From positions 1 to 64,000 of the forward strand of contig JAFADI010000155.1 of assembly GCA_023424965.1 (NCBI GenBank): a stretch of DNA of 64,000 bases. Direction: 5' to 3'. Source of the stretch: Bacillota bacterium. Lineage in GTDB: Bacteria; Bacillota; Clostridia; Acetivibrionales; JAFADI01. Below, in pieces: positions 50,240-58,587 of the stretch (positions within the stretch are counted from its first letter, which is position 1; the number at the start of each line of letters is the position of its first letter). The position numbers were made by a program, and so were the translations under genes. The notes beneath the pieces were generated by a model that searched no databases, was not told the origin of the DNA, and worked only from the letters and a program-made list of their open reading frames with translations.

Positions 50240-51760
50240 ATGGGCGCAATGAAATTGGAAGCTGATGTAATTGTCATCGGTGGTGGTGCATCAGGAATCA
50301 CGGCTGCAGTAGCTGCGGCTGAAAGGGATGCCAGCGTCATCGTTGTGGAAAAGGGAAGCACCACAGGCGGAGCAGCGAATATGGGTATGGGTATTTTTGC
50401 AGTGGAATCCAAATACCAGAAAGCCCAAATGATTGATTTTACGAAGGAGGATGCCTTCAATCTGTTGATGAACTACACGCACTGGCGAGTGGATGCACGT
50501 CTTGTAAGAAAGTATATCGAGCAATCCAGTGATACCATCGAATGGATGGAAAACATGGGAGTTGAATTCCTGGGAGCATACAAATACTTCGAAAAATCCA
50601 CCCAGACCTGGCATGTTGTAAAAACTGCAGGCAGCAATGCACCGGCAGAAAGAGCCGCATCCAATATGTTCCGGGCCCTCACGGAAAGGGCTGAAGAGCT
50701 TGGCGTCAAGATTCTTTACCAGACGAAGGCGACGAAGATTCTGATAAAAGATGGCCTTGTAGCTGGTGTGGAACTGGTTGGCCAGGATGGCGAAAAGTCG
50801 GTTGCAGAATGCAACGCTGTTATTGTCGCAACCGGCGGCTTCGGAGACAATCCCAGGATGATTCATGACTACCTTGGCTATGATTGGGGAAGAGACTTGC
50901 ATTCATTCAGAATTCCGGGTGTTGAGGGTGAAGGCCTGAACATGCTTTGGGAAACTGGAGCGGGAAAAACAGTTCCCGTAATGGAACTGACCTACACAAC
51001 TCCCGGAGTTACCGATATATTCAAAACACTCAGTGAGACCATGCGTCAACCGAATTTAATGGTTAATCTGGAGGGGCAGCGTTTCATAAACGAAGAAATT
51101 ATGAACAATACGGTATACACAGGGAATGCCATATCCCTCCAGAGAGAACGGACAGCCTTCACAATCATTGACGACAGCATTATTGACACCTATAGAAAGA
51201 CAGGTCTGGATTACGTGACATTTCATCACAACATTAAAAATGTTGACAAATGGGATAAGGAGCTTAAGAACTATATGAGCGGGGAAGCGTCGGAAAGCGC
51301 CGGTTTAAGCGAGCTCCACAATGAAGCCCAGAAATCCCAAATAAATATGTTTGAAGCAGATTCACTGGAAGAATTATGTGAAAAAACAGGAATTAATCCG
51401 GAGAACCTGAAGAAAACCATTGAAGAATATAATAAAGCCTGCACTTCGGAAGACAGGTTTTTCTTCAAAAAGCATAAATATTTGAAACCGCTGAAGGGCA
51501 AGAAATTCTATGCCGCAAGACATTATCCGGCCGGATATGGAAGCCTTGGCGGAGTCAAAACCAACGATAAAATGGAAGTCTTGAATCCTGCCGGAATAAA
51601 AATACCAGGACTCTATGCCTGCGGAACAGATGCATGCAATATATTCGGCGACAGCTACTGTTTCTTTGTGCCGGGGAACACGATGAGTTTTGCTGTTAAC
51701 AGTGGAAGGATGGCTGGTTATAATGCAATTGAGTATATGGATTCCGAGGAATTCGTATAA
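50240..51760 (+). CDS. FAD-binding fumarate-reductase-like flavoprotein (ene-reductase type)
   Basis: This 506-residue soluble flavoprotein of the fumarate reductase/flavocytochrome c/ketosteroid dehydrogenase superfamily shows an FAD fold (VIVIGGGASGITAAVAAAER at 9-28, EKGSTTGGAANMG), the mid-domain NAVIVATGGFGDNP and the C-terminal IPGLYACGTDACNIFGDSY with NTMSFAVNSGRMAG. It has no signal peptide, heme motif or membrane anchor. Such cytoplasmic relatives reduce or introduce C=C bonds next to carbonyls. Two iron-sulfur electron carriers are encoded directly before it and a transporter after it, so it is probably the reductase that uses their electrons on the imported substrate. The substrate is unknown. 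Confidence 0.87.
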   Translation: MGAMKLEADVIVIGGGASGITAAVAAAERDASVIVVEKGSTTGGAANMGMGIFAVESKYQKAQMIDFTKEDAFNLLMNYTHWRVDARLVRKYIEQSSDTIEWMENMGVEFLGAYKYFEKSTQTWHVVKTAGSNAPAERAASNMFRALTERAEELGVKILYQTKATKILIKDGLVAGVELVGQDGEKSVAECNAVIVATGGFGDNPRMIHDYLGYDWGRDLHSFRIPGVEGEGLNMLWETGAGKTVPVMELTYTTPGVTDIFKTLSETMRQPNLMVNLEGQRFINEEIMNNTVYTGNAISLQRERTAFTIIDDSIIDTYRKTGLDYVTFHHNIKNVDKWDKELKNYMSGEASESAGLSELHNEAQKSQINMFEADSLEELCEKTGINPENLKKTIEEYNKACTSEDRFFFKKHKYLKPLKGKKFYAARHYPAGYGSLGGVKTNDKMEVLNPAGIKIPGLYACGTDACNIFGDSYCFFVPGNTMSFAVNSGRMAGYNAIEYMDSEEFV

Positions 51761-51871
51761 ACTCCTCACGAACTTCCTATAGGATCAAATAGGCTTGTTT
51801 CTTCTCTGGAGACAGGTCTGTGGGATAAAAGACTTATAAAAATTTATTTAGGAAAAGGAGAGTACAGTAAA

Positions 51872-53164
51872 ATGAATCAGACAACAGACACCCTGAAGTA
51901 TTCCAATTTCCGTTGGTTTGCACTGGTTGCAATGGTTATCGTAACCGCATCCACCTCTGCTACCCTTATTGCTCCGGCCCCACTGATTCCAACGATCTTC
52001 ACGTCAATGAAATGGGATCCGGGCGTAACCACAGCTGTTACAATGCTGACCTTCCAGATATGCGTATCTGTTTTTGCCTTTCTGGGCGGGTTTCTCATTG
52101 ACAGGCTGGGACCAATCAAAGTCTGGGTTATCAGCCTTATTGTCCTGCTTATCGGGCTGGCTCTTGTACCTGTCATTGGAAACACAGTGGCTGGGCTTAT
52201 GTTCTGCCGTATCCTGAATGGTGCGGGAACGGGCCCGGTAATGGCATCAATCATTTCTTTCTGTGCACAGAGATTTTCTTACAAGGAAAGAACCGTGGTT
52301 GCGGCGTTCCAGGGCTTCTCAGTATCAACAGGTATTGCTGTTGGTCTTGTATTCTCGCCATTCATGCTGAAAGTAGCAAATGGAAACTGGCAGCTGGCAA
52401 TGGTGTATGATGGATTGCTGCCGGTACTGGGACTGGTCTTTGCACTGATTGTCCTCTTTGGACCAAAGCAAGCTGAAATCCAGGAAGCCCAGGCGAAAGT
52501 AATAAACAGCGCCAGTCAATCCGGCGATCTGAAAAAAGCTCTCCTTGGCATTACTTTCTGGATGCTTCTCATAATGATGGTTATCGACTCCTGGTGCCAG
52601 CAGGCATGGATAAATATTGCTCCTGCCTTTTATGGTTCACCACTGCCTCTTGGCCTCGGAATCGATCCACTCATATCAGGACAAATGCTTTCCTGGGGCT
52701 CTTACGCGATGATGGCCGGTACCCTGCTGACCCCATTTGTGACGGAAAAGATATTCAAAGGCAACTTCAAGGCACTGATTGCTATCGGCTTGCTGATTTC
52801 CGCAGTGGGAATGTTCTACTTCAGACATTTGACCGCAGACAGCGGAGCCATGCTGACACTGCTGCCAATCATTGTGCTTTTCTTCTCCTCTTTTGTTAAC
52901 CCCAACGTAGTCGGATATATTGCAAGAAACTATCCGGACACGATAACCGGAAGACTTGGGGGATTTGTAAATGCCGGAGGACCCGGCGGAGCAGCAATCG
53001 GTGTGGCAATCGGCTCTGTATTGCTGTCCCAATACCAGTCCTTCCTGCCTAACATGAATGTGCTGACGGTTCTGTTCATCATCGGTGCCGTGGCAGTATG
53101 GTTCGTCAGACCGCCAAAAGGCTTCGAAGCACATCTGGAAAGTGTCTCTTCGAAAAATATGTAA
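51872..53164 (+). CDS. MFS transporter
   Basis: The 430-residue MFS protein has twelve predicted helices. The loop 2-3 signature is degenerate (GGFLIDRLGPIKV), with NGAGTGPVMASIISFCAQRF and a C-terminal GRLGGFVNAGGPGGAAIGV stretch. It resembles CynX/NNP/organic-acid importer groups more than drug exporters. It is the last gene of the 43607-53164 operon and is followed by a strong terminator. With the OFA-type protein at 46117 the operon has two carriers, one likely for uptake and one for product exit or for a second substrate. Confidence 0.88.
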   Translation: MNQTTDTLKYSNFRWFALVAMVIVTASTSATLIAPAPLIPTIFTSMKWDPGVTTAVTMLTFQICVSVFAFLGGFLIDRLGPIKVWVISLIVLLIGLALVPVIGNTVAGLMFCRILNGAGTGPVMASIISFCAQRFSYKERTVVAAFQGFSVSTGIAVGLVFSPFMLKVANGNWQLAMVYDGLLPVLGLVFALIVLFGPKQAEIQEAQAKVINSASQSGDLKKALLGITFWMLLIMMVIDSWCQQAWINIAPAFYGSPLPLGLGIDPLISGQMLSWGSYAMMAGTLLTPFVTEKIFKGNFKALIAIGLLISAVGMFYFRHLTADSGAMLTLLPIIVLFFSSFVNPNVVGYIARNYPDTITGRLGGFVNAGGPGGAAIGVAIGSVLLSQYQSFLPNMNVLTVLFIIGAVAVWFVRPPKGFEAHLESVSSKNM

Positions 53165-53209
53165 TGCTATAAAAAACAAGAGAAACAGACCGGTTGGAAA
53201 TAGGATAAA

Positions 53210-53247
53210 AACCGCAGATAAAGATTGCTTCTTACTGCGGTTTTTTT
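53210..53247 (+). terminator. Rho-independent terminator of the catabolic operon
   Basis: AACCGCAG (53210-53217) pairs with CTGCGGTT (53235-53242), preceded by an A run and followed by T residues, so it may work in both directions. Confidence 0.85.
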
Positions 53248-53347
53248 ACTCCTTTCATTAATAAAGAACCGCCTACGTGATCGGGCAGAAGGAAATTCTT
53301 TGCGTATGAAATTATACTATGGATAGTAAGTCCAAAGGAGATTAAGC

Positions 53348-54490
53348 ATGGATTATCGTGAACGAATAGAAATTAAAGTGGCAGTAGTGTTCCTCATCAC
53401 CAATCAATATTTGTCAGGCCAGATACCGCTGGAGCAGGCGAAAGAGCAAGTAAATGCCGAGATGGCCAGTAGCAGGCCTGCCCAATTTGAGGCTGTGAAG
53501 GCTGAATTGGGGAAAAGACTGGAGAAATGTGAAAACCCGGCTGAATTGGGAAAAATGCTGGAGCTGTTTATAAATTATCTACCCTTGCCGTTTATGAAGC
53601 TGCAAAACGGTCATCCGCTGAGAAATTATTATGAAGAAAACAGCAGAGTCAGGTCCTGTATATTACGGATGGATGAAATGGAAGAAGAGGAAGTTGAGCT
53701 TGATGCCTGGAGGGATATATACGAATTTTTAAGAAAATTTATGCTTCATATCAAAAGGCAGGAGAAAAATTTATATCCCCTTCTGATTCCATTTGGAATG
53801 AGCCGGCAGGTTAAAAAAGCCAGGGAATTGGGAGACGCCATTATTCATAAAGCCGGCAAAAATCAAGAACTGCTGGAAAGCGGAAATGGTATTGACTTTT
53901 TGTTTTATCAAAGAAGCATAGCTCAAAGGATAATGAATTATCTCGATTTGGAAGAAAGGGTGCTTTTTCCAAAAGCGCTTATGAGCCTTAATAATCAAGA
54001 GTTAAGGGAGCTTAGGACAGCCGATGACCAAGAAGGTTATGTTTATATAGAGCAGCCTGCGGACTTTGTTCCTGAAGAGAATGATCGCGCTTTTTCAGGT
54101 ACAAAAGGTGACAATCATCCGGCAGGGACCAAGGGAAAAGAAACAGGACAGGTTGGAACAGAGTCTGGAATACTGCTTCCGGCGCTACTAGCAACCAAAG
54201 ATATGGGCATGATTTATTACACACTCTCAGGGGAAGCGGTCTTCTTAATGGGGAAGCAGTTATCAGAGACGGATATGCAAATCTCTGAGGCTACCAGACA
54301 AGCCTTATTTAATGGAAGCGCAAGACAGAAAAAATATTGGTTCAACCAGGGGAATCAAACTTTTCTGATTACTTACAGCCTGGTAAAGGATGGCCACGGA
54401 AACCCTCAGGGGATAGTAAAGCTAAAAGAGGATATCAGCGAAATCAAAGCATTAACCGGAGAATGCCCGGAAGGGGGAAAGGCCGGATAG
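53348..54490 (+). CDS. Hemerythrin-like / PAS protein (DUF438-related)
   Basis: The 380-residue soluble protein has an N-terminal helical part (about 1-85) like DUF438, a hemerythrin-type four-helix region with NGHPLRNYYEEN near 88, FMLHIKRQEKNLYPLL near 130 and YLDLEERVLFPKAL near 200, and a C-terminal PAS-like domain (about 275-370) ending in VKLKEDISEIKAL. Hemerythrin domains bind O2 or NO at a di-iron site. Some expected His ligands are not obvious, so iron binding is uncertain. It may sense oxygen or redox for the neighbouring anaerobic pathway. It lies alone after the operon terminator with a GGAG site. Confidence 0.75.
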   Translation: MDYRERIEIKVAVVFLITNQYLSGQIPLEQAKEQVNAEMASSRPAQFEAVKAELGKRLEKCENPAELGKMLELFINYLPLPFMKLQNGHPLRNYYEENSRVRSCILRMDEMEEEEVELDAWRDIYEFLRKFMLHIKRQEKNLYPLLIPFGMSRQVKKARELGDAIIHKAGKNQELLESGNGIDFLFYQRSIAQRIMNYLDLEERVLFPKALMSLNNQELRELRTADDQEGYVYIEQPADFVPEENDRAFSGTKGDNHPAGTKGKETGQVGTESGILLPALLATKDMGMIYYTLSGEAVFLMGKQLSETDMQISEATRQALFNGSARQKKYWFNQGNQTFLITYSLVKDGHGNPQGIVKLKEDISEIKALTGECPEGGKAG

Positions 54491-54534
54491 GGTGGACCAT
54501 GGATTTGTTGCTGGTAGGTAGAATTTGTAAAAGG

Positions 54535-54564
54535 GCTGTAGGAAGCTGTACAACTTCCTACAGC
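54535..54564. terminator. Strong hairpin between convergent genes
   Basis: GCTGTAGGAAG (54535-54545) and CTTCCTACAGC (54554-54564) form a perfect 11-pair stem with an eight-base loop. There is no T run, so it may act as a barrier or RNA-stabilising end for both convergent transcripts. Confidence 0.6.
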
Positions 54565-54576
54565 AAGTCATCCATA

Positions 54577-55338
54577 CTAGTATAACGAAGTGCCATGGTC
54601 AACGTATAAAACTTGTCCGGTAATTGCTTTCGATGCATCACTTGCAAAGAATAGGATGGCCTCAGCCTGATCTTCAGATTGTGCTTCCGGTAAGGTTATA
54701 TCAATGTGTTTTGCGCAAGCGGCTGCAAATTCTTGATTAAACAGCTTGAACTGTTCAGGTGTATTCAGCTCCGTGGGGGTTGGGCCAGGTGCAACGGCAT
54801 TGCAGCGAATATCCGTCGGTGAATATTGGAGCGCAACATTTTTGGTCATACTATTAACAGCCGCTTTTGCAGCACTGTATGAGATACCTGCAATACCCTG
54901 GCTGCCAATGGAAGAAACATTTACGATGGAACCTTTGCCCTGCTTTTCCATATGCTCCAGTGTGTATTTTGTCATATAAAAAATTGAAAACTGATCAATT
55001 TTGCACACCTTCTCATACCATTCCTCCGTACATAAGCTTATGGGCATGTGCCTGTCACCGATTCCCGCATTGTTGACCAGTATATCAATGCGTCCATATT
55101 TTTTAATGGTTTCGTTAACAATTTTTTTGCAATCCTCCATTTTTGAGACATCTGCCCGAACCGCCATGATTTCACCGCCTTCCACGGTGATTTTGTCAAC
55201 GATTTCCTGGTTCTTTTCCTCACGTCTGGACGCAATAACTACTTTTGCTCCTTCTTTACAGAAGAGTTCAGCAGTTGCACGACCAATGCCTGAATTTCCC
55301 CCTGTAATAATAGCAACTTTTTCGCATAGCCTTCCCAT
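54577..55338 (-). CDS. Short-chain dehydrogenase/reductase (SDR)
   Basis: This is a classical SDR of 253 residues. The cofactor motif GGNSGIGRA is at about 12-20 with a basic ASRREEKNQ segment (NADPH preference likely), NNAG lies near 90, and the catalytic Ser-Tyr-Lys is in VSSIGSQGIAGISYSAAKAA near 140-160. The start ATG at 55338 follows GGAGGAG; an in-frame ATG 22 codons upstream lacks a site. It faces the opposite way to the surrounding pathway genes and has its own dyad-bearing promoter region. In this context it could reduce a ring ketone or aromatic triketone (phloroglucinol reductase is an SDR), or be a general 3-oxoacyl reductase. Confidence 0.9.
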   Translation of the reverse strand: MGRLCEKVAIITGGNSGIGRATAELFCKEGAKVVIASRREEKNQEIVDKITVEGGEIMAVRADVSKMEDCKKIVNETIKKYGRIDILVNNAGIGDRHMPISLCTEEWYEKVCKIDQFSIFYMTKYTLEHMEKQGKGSIVNVSSIGSQGIAGISYSAAKAAVNSMTKNVALQYSPTDIRCNAVAPGPTPTELNTPEQFKLFNQEFAAACAKHIDITLPEAQSEDQAEAILFFASDASKAITGQVLYVDHGTSLY

Positions 55339-55389
55339 ATAAATCTCCTCCTTTATCTGGATTATAAGCATTCCAGCAGGAATTGTAAA

Positions 55390-55404
55390 ATGCGTTATAC
55401 GCAT
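55390..55404 (-). promoter_or_regulatory. Inverted repeat upstream of the SDR gene
   Basis: ATGCGT (55390-55395) and ACGCAT (55399-55404) are exact inverted repeats separated by TAT, about 50 bases before the SDR start codon on the minus strand, a plausible operator position. Confidence 0.35.
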
Positions 55405-55541
55405 AAGTCTTATAGGAACGGAATTCAGTGATTAATTCAGTGATTATACAGGGCTTCAGAACTGCTGACATTCAAAAGTTCTTTTTGTCTGAAATTCGAT
55501 CTTGCGTAAAGCTGAAGCATCAGGGGATTATGCGATTATTG

Positions 55542-55572
55542 CATTAGCCAATCGGTAAAAAAACTATATAAT
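55542..55572 (+). promoter_or_regulatory. Promoter region of the soluble chemoreceptor gene with shared motif
   Basis: CATTAGCCAATC (55542-55553) is identical to 39076-39087 and lies 13 bases before a TATAAT box (55567-55572), where a -35 element would normally be. The 348-base gap 55339-55686 otherwise holds only the SDR upstream dyad. Confidence 0.5.
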
Positions 55573-55686
55573 TTAAGAGATGAAGGATGATGATATTCTA
55601 TTTGAGCGTATCCGAAGAAGTTAAATTAGAGGAGTCATACAAATATCCTGGTTTTTGATTTAAGCGAGAGAAGGGGATAACCGGCG

Positions 55687-56532
55687 ATGAATGCAAAACA
55701 TCTGAATGCGTTGATAGAAGCACTGCCATGTCTATCGGAAATACTTGGAGAGGACTTATCGGTAGCGGTTTTAGACGTGGTGACGCGCAAAATTATTGCA
55801 ATTGAGGAATCGGATTGTCTCAAAACAAGATTTAAGATTGGAGACAGTGCAAATGCAGACAGTTTTATTGACATTATCCGGAAAGAGAAAAAGCAGCTGA
55901 GAACCATCGTGCCAAAAGAAGTTCTGGGGATAGCCACCGAGAGTATTCTTACACCCGTTGTAGACGATAACGGAGAGGCCGTAGCAGTGATTGGGCTCAA
56001 TAAAAGTCTGGAATTCAGGTCAAAAATCGATAAGATTGCATCGGCGTTATTAAAATCAATGGAACACCTGAATACAGGGGTGGAGGAAGTGGCTTCAAGC
56101 TCACAGCACCTTGCCGCTTTTATCAGGGAGACGATGGATTTCAGCACCCAGACACATGATAAGATCAGTGAGATCGATGGCATTATACGGACGATGAAAA
56201 GTATCTCCTCTCAGACAAACATGCTGGCATTGAACGCGACCATTGAAGCGGCAAGAGCCGGTGGAGCCGGAAGGGGTTTCAGTGTTGTCGCAAACGAGAT
56301 GGGAAAACTTTCTAACCTCAGCAAGGAGTCAGCAGAGAGAATAGCGCGCACTCTCCTTGAAATGAAAGCGGCATTACAGGTTATTGGAGAAAAGATTGCT
56401 GCCACAAGCATAACCACGGAAGGCCAGGCGGCAGCTACGGAAGAAATTGCAGCAACGGTAGACGATCTGGTTGGAGTGTCAAGGGATCTATCCGGTGCGG
56501 TGGAGATCAAAAAGAATTATATTGCAGGATGA
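55687..56532 (+). CDS. Soluble methyl-accepting-chemotaxis-type sensor
   Basis: The 281-residue protein lacks any transmembrane segment. The N-terminal part (1-110) resembles a small ligand or redox-sensing PAS/Cache-like domain (EDLSVAVLDVVTRKIIAIEE, LTPVVDDNGEAVAVIGLNKS). The rest is an MCP signalling domain with the tip SQTNMLALNATIEAARAGGAG near 180-200 and GFSVVANEMGKLS. It is shorter than usual, with the second half of the coiled coil cut back. It would signal to CheA from the cytoplasm or act as a scaffold sensor. It lies directly before the Old-Yellow-Enzyme gene in the catabolic island, so taxis toward the substrate or a metabolite is plausible. Confidence 0.85.
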   Translation: MNAKHLNALIEALPCLSEILGEDLSVAVLDVVTRKIIAIEESDCLKTRFKIGDSANADSFIDIIRKEKKQLRTIVPKEVLGIATESILTPVVDDNGEAVAVIGLNKSLEFRSKIDKIASALLKSMEHLNTGVEEVASSSQHLAAFIRETMDFSTQTHDKISEIDGIIRTMKSISSQTNMLALNATIEAARAGGAGRGFSVVANEMGKLSNLSKESAERIARTLLEMKAALQVIGEKIAATSITTEGQAAATEEIAATVDDLVGVSRDLSGAVEIKKNYIAG

Positions 56533-56627
56533 AGCTGCAAAACGTTTTTACGCGTAAATAAGCTTTTCATTACACCTTGAGTCTTCAAGGCAATTGAAAA
56601 ATAATTTTTTGAGAGGAGAAAACCGCA

Positions 56628-58586
56628 ATGACACCTTATCCACACATTTTCAGTCCATATACCCTTAAGAAAACGACATTTAAAAACCGGATTTTTGCTT
56701 CCCCGGTGACTGCAAACCGTATTGCCATCGGAGGCGCTCCTACCCCCGAGGGGATTGATGCTTACGAAACCCGTGCCCGGGGAGGCTTTGCACAGGTTAC
56801 AGTTACGGAAACCTTTGTTGACTTTGAATACGGACACCGGCATGACCATGGGCTGGACCTTGTTTCCCCGCATCTGTCGAGCTACCACATGGAATCCATC
56901 CACATACTTACAGAAGCCATTAAGGCACATGGTGCAGTGGCATCCATTCAATTGAACCATGTTGGGAATGTAAATCACCCGAGTGTACTGAAGGGCCAAA
57001 ACCCAATTGGTCCTTCCCATTTCGTCCGGCCCGATGGCGTTGTAGTGGATACCATGGATGAAAAAATGATTTACCACGTTGCGGACAATTTTGCAAATGC
57101 GTGCGGAGCGGCTAAAGCAACAGGCTTTGACATGGTGATGCTCCACGGAGGGCATGGATGGCTTCTGTCGCAGTTTACTTCCCCGCTGTCGAACAAAAGG
57201 ACGGATCAATGGGGCGGCAGTCTGGAAAACCGTGCCCGTTTTGCCATGCTGGTCCTGGATAAAGTACGCGCAGAGGTTGGGGAGGACTTCCTTATTGAAT
57301 ACCGTGTGTCCGGAGATGAGCGCGTTGCAGGCGGTATGAATCTGGAAGAGACGATTGAGTTCTGTAAAATAATTCAGGATAAAGTCGACCTGATCCATGT
57401 CACCGCTGGAATCTACCACTCTCATGTGGAGACGAAAGCATTTTCTTCGATGTTTGACAAGCATGGCTGCAATATCGATCTGGCAGCCGCAATTAAGGCT
57501 GCTGTTAAGGTTCCGGTGGTCGCTGTCGGGGGCTTCAATGATCCGGCGCTTGCCGAAGAAGTAATTGCAGAGGGGAAATGTGACTTTGTGGCCATGGGAC
57601 GCCAGCAATTTGCGGATCCGGCATGGGTGAACAAGGCCCTTACAGGACGTGAGGATGAAATTGCTCCATGTCAGCGCTGCAGCTGTTTCAATCCTCTGCC
57701 TCCCAATGATAAGGAAAGACCCAAGGTGGTTACTTTCTCCTGTACCGTAAATCCGTGGTCAGGGCGTGAACTGCGCTTGAGAAGCGTGCCAAGGCCGCTG
57801 TCTTCAAAAAATGTGCTGGTGGTTGGAGGCGGTGTAAGTGGAATGTACGCTGCGATTACGGCTGCGGAACGCGGACATAAGGTTACGCTTGCAGAAAAGG
57901 AAAACAAGCTGGGTGGGCTGTTGTGGTTTACAGAAATTGATATTCATAAGGAAGACCTGAAAAAATATAAGGATTCGCTGGTTAAGCGTTTGAACCGGCT
58001 GAAGGTCAATATTGAGTTGAACACGGAAGTTACTTCCGATTATATTAAACTGAAGAATCCAGATGCTGTCATCTGTGCAGTTGGAGCGGAGCCTGTTATC
58101 CCAGGGATTCCCGGCATCGAAAAAGCTCGCCACGCCCTGAAGGTCTATAATGATCTTGACAAACTGGGACAAAAGATCATCATGATCGGGGGAGGCTTGG
58201 TCGGTTGCGAAACCGGACTGCATCTTGCGGAACTTGGAAAGACGGTTCACATCCTGGAAATGCTTAAGGATGTCGCACTGGAGGCAAACGACAGCCACCG
58301 GCGTGCACTTATTCCCAGAATGAATAAAGTACTCACTTATGATGTGGGAGCCAGGTGTACGGAGATAACCGGCAAAGGGGTCAGGCTTGTGGACGGAAAT
58401 GGAAATGAGAAGTTCATTGAAGCTGATGCGGTTGTATACGCAGTGGGAATGAAGCCCAAAACAAAGGTTGTTGAGGGTCTCAGGGGCTCAACGGCATGGT
58501 TTGTGCCCACAGGAGACTGTGTACAGGCACGCCGTGTACAGCAAGCGGTTTATGAAGGCTTCATCGCAGCAATGGACATCGTATAA
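56628..58586 (+). CDS. Old-Yellow-Enzyme-type 2-enoate/2,4-dienoyl-CoA reductase (FadH/BaiCD-like)
   Basis: The 652 residues have the three-part layout of iron-sulfur flavoenzymes of this family. An FMN TIM barrel (1-340; QLNHVGN, MLHGGHGWLLSQFTSPLSNK, QWGGSLENRARF) is followed by a [4Fe-4S] motif (C348, C351, C353 and a Cys near 374 in SCTVNP). An FAD domain (VLVVGGGVSGMYAAITAAER) with inserted NAD(P) domain (IIMIGGGLVGCETGLHLAEL) completes it. Relatives reduce C=C bonds conjugated to carbonyls: dienoyl-CoA, cinnamate, bile-acid intermediates. Here it could reduce a cyclic enone or aromatic tautomer. Start ATG with GAGAGGAG. It ends one base from the convergent htpG stop. Confidence 0.92.
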   Translation: MTPYPHIFSPYTLKKTTFKNRIFASPVTANRIAIGGAPTPEGIDAYETRARGGFAQVTVTETFVDFEYGHRHDHGLDLVSPHLSSYHMESIHILTEAIKAHGAVASIQLNHVGNVNHPSVLKGQNPIGPSHFVRPDGVVVDTMDEKMIYHVADNFANACGAAKATGFDMVMLHGGHGWLLSQFTSPLSNKRTDQWGGSLENRARFAMLVLDKVRAEVGEDFLIEYRVSGDERVAGGMNLEETIEFCKIIQDKVDLIHVTAGIYHSHVETKAFSSMFDKHGCNIDLAAAIKAAVKVPVVAVGGFNDPALAEEVIAEGKCDFVAMGRQQFADPAWVNKALTGREDEIAPCQRCSCFNPLPPNDKERPKVVTFSCTVNPWSGRELRLRSVPRPLSSKNVLVVGGGVSGMYAAITAAERGHKVTLAEKENKLGGLLWFTEIDIHKEDLKKYKDSLVKRLNRLKVNIELNTEVTSDYIKLKNPDAVICAVGAEPVIPGIPGIEKARHALKVYNDLDKLGQKIIMIGGGLVGCETGLHLAELGKTVHILEMLKDVALEANDSHRRALIPRMNKVLTYDVGARCTEITGKGVRLVDGNGNEKFIEADAVVYAVGMKPKTKVVEGLRGSTAWFVPTGDCVQARRVQQAVYEGFIAAMDIV

Positions 58587-58587
58587 T

